NCBI GenBank assembly: GCA_036346405.1
Contig: CM070568.1
Coordinates: 37,048,820 to 37,112,819, forward strand
From: Phyllostachys edulis
Lineage: Eukaryota > Streptophyta > Magnoliopsida > Poales > Poaceae
Length of the DNA: 64,000 nucleotides
Direction: 5' to 3'
Part shown: piece by piece, positions 55,010 to 64,000 of the stretch
Layout: every line of letters starts with the position of its first letter
Numbering within the stretch: the first letter of the stretch is position 1
Program-made: the position numbers and the translations under genes
The notes under the pieces: generated by a model
What the model was told of the DNA's origin: nothing
The model's input: the letters and a program-made list of their open reading frames with translations, nothing else
Databases searched by the model: none

Positions 55010-57315
55010 TCGATGGTGCACTCGAGATCTTAAAACGATATGTCCTCGTTGTCATCCGACTGTGTACAACCACTAGCTTGCCCTACCTCTTCGAGGGCAG
55101 GAAGTGGCCCTTTGCCATTGTAGTAGTCCTCGAGTTTTCGTTGAAAAACTCGGCAATTGTGAAGGTCATGTTCTTCCTTTTTATGGAAAGGGCACCACCT
55201 AGGCTTATCATTCTTCCATTCAGGACGCTTACCTTTGCCTCGATCGTGGTATTGCTTGGCAGTTCGTGGCTCCTTATCGCTTACGGCCAAGACCTCCTTA
55301 GAATTATTGGGTTGAGGCTTTTGGCCCTTTGCCTTATTCTTGGATTTCTTGGCCTTTTTATCCTTTTTCTTACCACCTTCGCCAGCCTCCTAAGGGTGCT
55401 GATCATCTCGATCGATGATTTTGGTCCACTCAACTGCTTCGTCAGAAGTAGCGTACCAATCAGCCATCTCGAAGAGTTCAGCGACAGTAGCAAGAGGGTT
55501 CAAAGCGATGTCCTCCATGATCCTTCTACTGTGGACTCCCTGCTTGAAGGCTCTGATAACAAATGAGTCAGAAACCTCAGGAATTGAATTGCGAACCTGA
55601 CTGAAACGCCTGATGAAATGGCGTTGTGTTTCATGGTCGTTTTGTCGCATCTTGTGTAGGTCGTCCTCCTTCTCAGGGTGATGGTAGGTGCCCTAGAAAT
55701 TGGCCAGTAGTAAGTCACAGAGGTGTTGCCACGAGTAGATCGACTCGACTGGTTGGTTCAATAACCACGATCGAGCGGACCCTTCGAGCACAGTCGGAAG
55801 GTAATTCGCCATGACACGCTCTCCTCCTCCTACTGCTCGGACAGCGGTCATGTAGATCTGAAGGAATTCAATAGGATTTTGGGACCCATCGAATTTCTCC
55901 ATGTTCCCTGGTCGAAACCACAATGGCCAGTGAACTGCTCGGAGGTTAGGCAGGAATGCCCGACATCCGGTAATCACGTCATAACACCTCTTTTGCAGGA
56001 AAGAGGGGTTGATGTCGCCAGGTGATCGTACTCGACGATACCCGGCAATGAGTGAATCTGACTTGTGGTAAGTCTCGATCCTACGAGGGTAATACTCCTC
56101 GTACTTTGTCTGCTGTTGCAGACCTCTGGGTCGAAGTGGTGAATGATCACCTCTTCTAGGAGCTTTATGATCATCAGGCGTTCGAGGAACTCTTTTTCGG
56201 TTTGGGGAGCGATTCAATTTGCGGCGGTCCCCATGCGGTGAGTTATTCGAACGACTGGAAGCTAATGGAGTCGTACTACGACGACTTCCAGAATGATGTC
56301 GACGGGGTCATTCGAGTTTTCTCATCGTACTCCGCGCCCTTCGTGCAATCTCTTCAGCGAAGAGGTCGTAGCCGGGTGCTCAGGCAAGTTCTCGAGATGG
56401 GTTCTCGAGCAGGTCGTTGATATGCTGAAGTTCCTGAGCTTCCTCCGACTGGTATTGAGTGCGCCCAGACAATTTTCTCTGTGCCGCGACTCGTTTCCGT
56501 TGGACTATTTCAGAATCATCCATATCTGATCCTTGAGTTTGCCTTAGTGAAGTGTGATGATCTCGAGAATCTCCCGCACGTTCATCAGAGTATTGACTCT
56601 GTTCATCGTCGGAGATGTCCTTGTCATTGCCACGAGCGGTGGTAAGGTGTGATCTTCGGGGAGCGTCCTCAGCCCTGTCTCTAGGAGAGTTATTGCTATC
56701 TGAGGGCAGGACAAAGACCTCCCATTGATGATCTCCACTTGCGCTAGAGGCCTCCTCGCTTGAGGAGTCGTCGAATGACACCATCTAGCGACTTGGAGCA
56801 AACCCCTCCAGGAAGGGGAATTCCGGGTTATAACCGTCTCCGTTGGCAAGTGAGTCCTGCGTTGGGATGGTCGAACTTGCAGGAAGAGCATGTTCGATCG
56901 CATCCTTGGCTGGGCTAACCAGAGAGAGAGAGAGAGAATCACCAGATGCTGATGAAGATCTGGAATTACGACTTCTAAGAGTTGTCACGCCAGGTCGGAC
57001 TGTCTTAGGTGGACTTGGACATTTGGAGAGGGAACCCTCGCCATGCCCTGAGTCTACCTTGGGACAGCCCTCATTGTGGTCGGATTGACCCTTGCCCTCA
57101 GAGAAAGCTGGTTCCCCGTCTGGACGTTTCATTGTGGGGGATAAGGATCCCTCCTCAACTCCATCGGTGGTAAGGTCTCCTGGAGAAAGATCTCCGGAGA
57201 CGACATCACCATCAGATGATGCATCACTCGGCTCGTAGTCGAAACCAGCATTCATGTCGATATCTGCGTAATCGACCAAGTCGAACCAGTTCTCCTCATT
57301 CCACTCTCCTGCCAT
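55010..57315 (-). pseudogene. Tat gag
   Basis: Starts MAGEWNEENWFDLVDYADID at 57315. The N-terminal third is acidic and serine-rich. A stop at 56785 is followed in the same frame by MVSFDDSSSEEAS; further TGA codons at 56380 and near 56300 also lie in the same frame, so nonsense changes, not shifts, break it. The structural core (55500-55990) has WFRPGNMEKFDGSQNPIEFL, MANYLPTVLEGSARSWLLNQ and RHFIRRFSQVRNSIPEVSDS. A CHHC zinc motif, CPFHKKEEHDLHNC, is at 55153-55194, before the protease. Gag forms the particle that packages element RNA. Confidence 0.87.
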
Positions 57316-57384
57316 GAGAGCATGAGAGTTTGGAAAAGTCGAAGGAAAGCTGATGACTCGAAGATCCCCACGGTCAGCGCAAAC

Positions 57385-58177
57385 TGTCAGTGTTTTAGGA
57401 CCGAACTTACGTAAAGATTGTTTGACTCGGGGGTTGCTCTAGGCTCAAAATCACACAGAGATGGAGACACGGGGATTTTTATATAGGTTCGGGCCTTCTC
57501 CTGGGAGAATAACAACCCTACTCCTATGTGTATGTATTGAGTATGCTGGATTACAAGATAGAGCCAAAAGACTAGAATATTGTGCTTCTGATTGGCTTCC
57601 CTCCCCCCTTTGTCCCGATGATCCTTGCCTTTTATACTGTCTTCGAGGTGCATCATTGGATCTCCAGCATAAAGGTCAATTAACGCTCCAGATCGTGGAG
57701 CCGTTACTGGAGGTTATTACGGGAGTTGTAACGTTCCCACATCGTTAGGCAATTATCACCATAACAGGGAGTTAAAATCGTGCCATTACCCTAGGGAGTA
57801 ACGGCGTAGTTTACTGCCCGTATCTTGAATACGGTGCGGAAGATTCCCTCATCGACTAGGCCCACATGTCTGTAAACTCTGTCAATTAGGGACTGGTCGT
57901 AGAAGAGCTTACGACCAGGTGGTGGTCGTAGGAGAGCTTACGACCACAGACTGATCGTAGTAGAGCTTATGATCATGGGATAGTCGTAGAAGAACTTACG
58001 ACTATAGGGTAGTCGTAGGAAGACCCATGACTACAGGGTGATTGTAGGAGAACTTACGGCCTCCAACTTCTCCCTTATGGCTATTAAGGGCTATACTCAA
58101 AAGTTATATGACGTCATTATTATCCATAATATGAATTATAGATAAATGATAAAATAAGAATTGTTATATCCTCGTCA
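57385..58177 (-). repeat. 5' LTR of the Tat element
   Basis: TGTCAGTGTTTTAGG at 57385 to CTCGTCA at 58177, followed by the target duplication GTAAT. It contains the second copy of the hairpin array (57893-58065). In the minus direction the sequence just inside the LTR is GTTTGCGCTGACCGTGGGG, a degenerate primer site whose tRNA I cannot name. Confidence 0.92.
57893..58065. repeat. Hairpin array in the 5' LTR
   Basis: Same six units as 35838-36010. Some stems carry a single change here (TTATGATCA, CCCATGACTA, GATTGTAGG), so pairing is slightly weaker than in the other LTR. Confidence 0.85.
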
Positions 58178-58182
58178 GTAAT

Positions 58183-59641
58183 AAAAGACATAACAACATA
58201 ATCAGCCAATGGGGATAATCAATCCCATCATGAACAACAGTAATGTATATCACAACTCCATCTCTTGTGCAGAAATGCAGTGAACATGTCATGAATGCTC
58301 TTTCTTCTTCTTCTTTGTAATTACCGGTAATGTCGAGTAGTGTATCCATCAATACATACTCAAACCTGTGCCCTCAGGCACAGGGATCTCATGCCCACAC
58401 TCCACAAGTGTGGGGAACCAAGCCCGTCCAATGCATAACGGAGACCTCAAAAGAACAAACTCTTGGCTACCACGTAGACCAAGGTACAAAAATGTATGTC
58501 ATGATGCAAATTGAAATCATAATAACAACTCATCATGAAAAGGTAGTGCTCAGCAACATTATCCAACATAAATCCTCATAATCATACCATGGCAATCAAC
58601 GATATGAAATACAACAATTCAATATTACTCATTGCACTTGCCTCAACCGTGAGACAGAAAACAAACGGCGGAACGCTCTAGCACCGGGGTTCACCACCAC
58701 CTCGACAAGCACCAGCGCCGGAGCCAACCAAGGTAACCCACCTCCATCCCTTCTGCATGCATAAGCTAGCAACCACACAAATCAAATAAATCATGCTCCA
58801 ACATAAAAAACTGAAATGTTAGAAAATAAAAGTGGGGGTTGAGTCCACGGGAGGTCATGCCGAGCCGGCCGTGAGCAATCTTGAGCCAAGCGCAGCCGAG
58901 CGAGCGCGCAGCGCGCTTAGTCGAGGCCCGGCCGATGGGGCGACGCCAGAAGGCGTGGGGCGAAGAACCAGGCGGGCGCGCTCAGTAAGGCAGAGGGAGG
59001 CAGGCGTCGCGAGCGAGCCAGTGGCGGATGTCATGGGCTGGGTTTAGGGAGGCCTTCGGTGCAGCAGGAGGCGGGGAGGCGCCACGACGGCCGGGCAAGA
59101 GGCGATGGCGGAAGGAGCCGAGCGACGACGGAGGAGGTGCACACGGGTGCGCGAGGCGGACGCAAGCCGACAAGGAGCGTGGAGAGCCGGGCCGACCAGA
59201 ACCAAGCGGGCGCTAGCAGAGCAATAAGAGCCGGCAGGCGAGCAGCGTGCGGCGGTGCCATGAAATGGGCCGGGCCGCCGAGCCGAGCGAGCAAGCGCCT
59301 GGGGCGGCTATGAGCTCAAGTTCGATTGAGCTTCATGAAGAAGGGAAGAGGTGTTGGGGAGAGGAACCAAGAGAAGAAATGGATTGGGGTGGAGGGTGGT
59401 GGCATGGGGAGGGAAAGGTGAGAGGTGGGGGTTCGGCTAGGGTTATGGGGGGGAGGGCGGCTTGGGCTGGATTGGGCCCTTTAGGGGCGCCCCCCCTCTC
59501 TTGGCCCACACAAGACCGGTCACATGCCTCCTTAGCCTGGGCTGGAGGCCCAAGTCCACAATTCTCCCATAAAACCCCGAGTTTTTAATTAATTACCTCT
59601 CCCGAACGCCAAACTCTCTAATCGCAAAACGAGGTATTACA
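58183..59641 (-). repeat. Gypsy-type LTR, 5' part (right piece)
   Basis: Continues the LTR begun at 34704 after the Tat insertion. On the minus strand it starts TGTAATACCTCGTTTTGCG at 59641. 58840-59480 is very GC-rich, with overlapping shadow frames and no recognisable protein. The LTR is the 3' LTR of a minus-strand element whose interior lies to the right. Confidence 0.75.
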
Positions 59642-59656
59642 TTCTACCCCCCTTAA
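59642..59656 (-). other. Polypurine tract of the outermost element
   Basis: Minus strand TTAAGGGGGGTAGAA immediately before the LTR start TGTAATACC. It sets the orientation of the outermost element. Confidence 0.75.
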
Positions 59657-61971
59657 CAGAATTCGACCCCGAATTCTAACCGTCGAAAAGAACACAAGAA
59701 CAATGGCCACAGAAATGGAACAACAGGTTAACATGTAGCAGGAGCAAATAGACATGGGTACTGCTCGCGCCTACGAGACTCCAACTCCCAGGTCGCTTCA
59801 TGTTCACACGGGTGCGCCCATGGAACCTCAACGGATACCAACGTCTTATGCCCCAATGCTCGTCCCGACCTCTCCAATATACGTACCGGATGAGACTCGG
59901 ACGTGGAGTCTTACTCAAAGGTCAAACGAAACCTCAAATCCAAAATTTTTGATGTTCTCACTCAGTACCCAAACATACCAGACATTTCGTCCCTCGCGTA
60001 AGGACCCGAGACAGTCATAGTGATACGTCCACTTCCTAATCCCCGCAACTGCTGAAGACAAATCAATGTACCTTGGGCCAACTTCCCGTTTGGTACTAAA
60101 ACACAAAACATGCACAACCCATGTGGACCACCTATCCCACTTCTCAATCGGTTCCTTTATCTAATAAGGAGCACCTCCTTTAACCAGAAACGCACAATAG
60201 AATTTGCTTTGAACAAATCTTTTATAACTAGAATCCCAACTGAAAATAACGGATCCTCATTGCAACCACAAAATGGTAACTTCACACAAAAAGGATCAAA
60301 TTCGGAAGATAAGATTCATCTTGAAATCCCTTCCGCTTTTCAAGAAGACAGTTTACAAATAAACACCACATGACCCAAAAGAGCAACCGCTTAAACACCA
60401 AATCAAATATTTCCTTTATTCTTTCTGAACAGATAAGGACCACATGTGCCATAAAAAAACCAAGCTCGACTTGTGAAAGACATCCGTCAACAGCACAAAA
60501 CTCAAACGAGAATCAAGAAAACTCTTCACTACTCGAGGAAACATTTTTTTCTTAGTTTCTCTTTTAGGAATAAAATTCCTCTCAAACCTTGAAATTCGAA
60601 TTCATCACATACTACACGAGTTCAAATCTCTTAAATTAGCATCCCCAAAGATATGCTCAATCCAAAATACATCATCCACACCTTTGTGGAAAAGCTCTAT
60701 TGATCCTACCAAAACACTCTAGACAACTCCCTCTACTAACAAAATTAATTTGACAGATGGCTCTCAGAGCACCTCGAAATAGATTTCACGCAATCGCATC
60801 ACGTCAAACTTTTAAGAATAAACAATTCAGAATCCTCAATGCACACACTCATGTACTACATCAGAAGGGTTCTATCAATGATCATTCCACTGCTTAGAAT
60901 ACACCAGTATTCTATTTTCTCTACACACAATCATTAGGCGACCAAAGATCTAGCATAAAAAAATGCAAAGCCCAAATTTAACCTCCAAGACCCCTACTAT
61001 GAACTTCTCTTATAACAGATAAGGAAGTCATCAGATTAAATTTCTAACATTCCCACAATTCCAACATACTCACTCATTAACATCATCATGGAAACATTTT
61101 CCTGACCCTATTACCTCTACAAAGATTATAACTCTCAGATGGTTACTCAATAAGACCGAGTCATTCTTGACATTAACTCAACCTTTTCTTCTATCCCATT
61201 AATTACCACAACGATTAAATTACTTTGTAATCCAAATCCCATTAAATCTCATCATCAAGAATCGCATACACAACCTCGCAATAACAACCCAATCGCGACA
61301 CTCTATAACTTGATCAAGATTACCTTACTTTCGATGATCCCAACATTTCAACATAAACTAAGGTTCTAGGACTACACTTTACTATAGGTTCTACTTGGTC
61401 ATAAGACCAATCAATTATACTTCAGCGACAATCATTCCATTTGCATCAAATTTTCTCCAAGAGGTACAGGTCAAGACCAATTCATCTTTTACTACTCCAA
61501 TAATTTGATAGCAAAATCTCACCACTACAAATACTTGACCACCGCCAAGCAACTGCCAGTTTACGCTTTTTAAAACTTTGCAACACGAATATGTTGGTCC
61601 TTACCCAAGAGGAAGAGGCGAACAAGGACAAGGTTCGACACACAGGAAAACATTGCTCCTCACAGTGAGCACGAGACCAAAAGAATTAATCCAATGGCAA
61701 TGATTTAGGAAAACAAAAGTTGAGATCACAAGTGAGGGCACACACCCCTCAACAGAGAATAGCAAATATCAACCAATAAGAATAAGACATTGCTATTGAA
61801 AATCGACAACTCTTGAGCGAAAAAAAAACAGAAAGTTTAGGGACATTTCAATTAAACCGCAAGTTACAAAACTTGACTCCAATACTCAAATACTCCTACT
61901 ACAATCTTTCCTCTAACACAGAAGATAGTCTTTTGACTACAACAATTCTTTGTCATCTCGAACAAGAAAAG

Positions 61972-62375
61972 TTCTTAAGACTAAACCCCAAGAACCACTT
62001 AAGAACTAGTAAAATCTTTCAACACGTCATTTTACTCGGAACAGATCAACTACCACATAAAATATGAGATCCAAATGATCTCAGCCGCAAAACTAGAAAT
62101 ATTTTTCATTTACGAAATATCATGAAAAGTAAGCAAATTATTCTCCTCTTAAAGGTATCAACATAATTTTCTTTAATTGTAACCCCATATTGCCAACTCA
62201 GACAAAAGAGCCTTTAAGATTAAATCACACGAATATCTTAAGAACTAATAGATCATTCAAATATATCATTTTGTTTAAAATAAACTCAGCTACCACATAA
62301 TTCATGAGCTCCAAATGATCACAAAACAGAACTCGAAATAATCTCATTTAAGCGATATCACCATAGGCGATCAAA
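61972..62375. repeat. Two diverged direct repeats, period about 240 bp
   Basis: 61972-62140 and 62212-62375 share CTTAAGACTAAA/TTAAGATTAAA, CTTAAGAACTA, ATCTTTCAA/ATCATTCAA, TCATTTT, CAACTACCACATAA/CAGCTACCACATAA, TGAG.TCCAAATGATC and CATTTA. Divergence is high. Confidence 0.65.
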
Positions 62376-63249
62376 CTACTACAAGAATTGACATAAATTT
62401 CACGTTCTGACAATTTAATAACATCGATAACATACGTTAGAACTAAGAATCATCAACCTTTATTACTTCGTCCTAAAACTTTCCAAAAGAAACACAAGTA
62501 ACAAGGTTGAAACAAATTTATTTTAACAAGATCATACTATGCAATAACAATTTCACAAGACACGCTATCAAAGACCACTTACGAAATTCATCTACTCAAC
62601 TGTTGGTGTGCTCAACACCAACTTCAGCTCTCACTATCAATTAACCATTGTATTAATCATGTGTGTAAATATGATGCTAAATCCATTTGCAATCACATAA
62701 CCATTTATAAACGTAGATTCAATATTTCACCTTATGTCTAACATAATTTCTATAAAACAAGGTTTCACGAATCGATACACCAACATCCATCTAGTCCTTT
62801 ATACAGGTTTCAACCATTTTAGCATGTCAAGAATTAGATAAATCTAGCAATTATGCAAGATCATCAAATAAATGTTTACAAGATAGATTCATACCGATAT
62901 TCACTCTCCTTAGTAACTATGTTGATTCTAATTAGGAATAAATATATTTAAAATCACATCTCGTCAAGCAATCAATATAAGGCAACAATAAATTAACCGG
63001 CTACGCTACCGAGGACAACAGTTAAGATTAATTATGCATCATGCCAAAGACCCAACTTGATGTCATAAACATTATCAATTATCTTCTTTACTTACAGTTT
63101 CTCACTTAACACCACAAAACTTTGCAAAGGGTTTTGACACTTTCTAATTCAAAGAAAATGTTATAAACTCCAACACTCCAACTACTCCAAAAGAAATGAG
63201 TATAGTCAAAACTTTCTTCAATGAAGTTTGTAAAAGATAGTTTCCATTA

Positions 63250-63675
63250 TCTGAAATACCAAACGAATCACCGAATCACATTTTTCAACACGAAAGGTAG
63301 AACTTTCATGAAAAAGAACAATCTTGTCAATAACAGCGTTTACAAGTAGCAAAGATAGCTCATCAGTCGGAGAGACAACAATTGCTCCCTCTTAACCAAG
63401 GCAGGACAATGCAAAAGAGCTTGACGCTTTCTCTCAAAAGAGAAGCGTTAAACTTCAAACTCAAAGTACCCCAAAAAGAATACATTTGAACCAAAGCTCC
63501 TTCACGTTTAAGAACGTGCAAAATAAAGCTCCCAATAACCAAAGTACCAAGTGACCAAACGAGTCGCGTTTCCAAATAAGAAGGACAGAACTTCCAAATA
63601 AAGATCAATCTTTTAAATCAACTACGTTTATAAGCAGCAAAACAACTCGTCATTCGGGAGAACAAATGCTTGCTT
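63250..63675. repeat. Two diverged direct repeats, period about 290 bp
   Basis: 63250-63385 and 63540-63675 share ACCAAACGA, AGAACTTTC/AGAACTTCC, GCGTTTACAAGTAGCAAA/ACGTTTATAAGCAGCAAA and CATCAGTCGGAGAGACAA/CGTCATTCGGGAGAACAA. Confidence 0.6.
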
Positions 63676-64000
63676 TAAGAAATCAATAAAGACCGATGAA
63701 TTCCCCTCAACTACAATGAACCACTAATCCATGAAAACTCATCCACCGTATCTGAACAAGAACAACCATTCCAAACTCAAGGAAGACAAAAATCTTCCCA
63801 AAGAGACTCATACCCTGAACGGTGATGCAACCTGGCAACCCAGGGCTACAAGCACGAACTGAATCTCTCGTCATCTACTATCATTACCATAATAATCATA
63901 TAGGTATATCATAAACCTTCATAATCAATTCATAACAGCAATGCTCAAAGCGACATAACGAAAACGTAAATGCAATGCTTGACCCATTCCCATCTTACTG

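Larger units (their letters stand above)
59657..64000 (-). other. Non-coding interior of the outermost gypsy element
   Basis: 4.3 kb of A/C-rich plus-strand (T/G-rich minus-strand) sequence with no recognisable coding region on either strand. In large rice gypsy elements a long non-coding stretch lies between pol and the 3' LTR; pol would be to the right, beyond the window. Weak direct repeats are listed separately. Confidence 0.55.

Noticed and set aside
58832..59588. Several overlapping frames as genes
   Set aside because: They lie in the GC-rich part of an LTR, overlap on both strands and match nothing I know.

Overview
This is plant nuclear DNA from a repeat-dense part of a grass genome, most likely Oryza. 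The case rests on plant-type Ty1/copia, Tat-lineage Ty3/gypsy, CACTA, hAT, Mutator-like and L1-like sequences, plant-type introns, degenerate CCCTAAA telomere-like repeats, and one fragment of an ordinary plant gene with exons and introns. I see no intact host gene and no bacterial feature. The window is a stack of transposable elements inserted into one another, and nearly all coding sequence is broken by stops and frameshifts.

Layout. 1-5532: minus-strand Ty1/copia element, 3' end cut by the window edge. 5719-7436: a copy of a repeat built from TGTCACGCC hairpin modules, then a GC-rich exon-like block, an intron-like stretch and a 112-bp duplication. 7437-16626: CACTA material with a 5' terminus, a decayed TNP2-type transposase, internal sub-terminal repeats, a second gene (Transposase_24-like, coiled coil, Ulp1-like protease remnant) and a 3' terminus of another terminal-repeat type. 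16627-19537: 5'-truncated L1-like LINE. 19600-20374: internally deleted hAT element, minus strand. 20384-20760: Mutator-like MITE with a 9-bp target duplication. 20956-21449: two exons of an asparagine-synthetase-domain gene. 22801-31456: minus-strand LTR element carrying gag but no recognisable intact pol, with a rearranged right end. 31646-34580: another hairpin-module copy, a GRF zinc-finger pseudogene with its TATA box, a 31-bp minisatellite, telomere-like repeats and a ~138-bp tandem array using the same TGTCACGCC motif.

34704-59641 is a nest whose order can be read from target-site duplications. A minus-strand gypsy-type LTR (34704-35329 plus 58183-59641) was split by a Tat-type gypsy element (35330-58177, TSD GTAAT, LTRs of 793 bp each). 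That element was hit by a 4.48-kb solo LTR (38064-42543, TSD ACCAA) and by a gag-only LTR element (48490-53850, TSD AAAAC). One LTR of the latter received an 83-bp palindromic MITE (53624-53706, TSD ATAAC). 59642-64000 is non-coding internal sequence of the outermost element.

The most interesting items are: the antisense, multi-exon extra gene of the Tat element (36708-44673), whose frame continues across the solo LTR once it and one TSD copy are excised; arrays of GTCGTA...TACGAC hairpins shared by that element's LTRs and the introns of the antisense gene; the TGTCACGCC hairpin family occurring as MITE, element end and tandem array; and two LTR elements in which gag is retained, one with seven CxxC motifs in a coiled coil and the other with a long unrecognised C-terminal domain where pol would be. 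All assignments come from reading motifs by eye; no database search was run.
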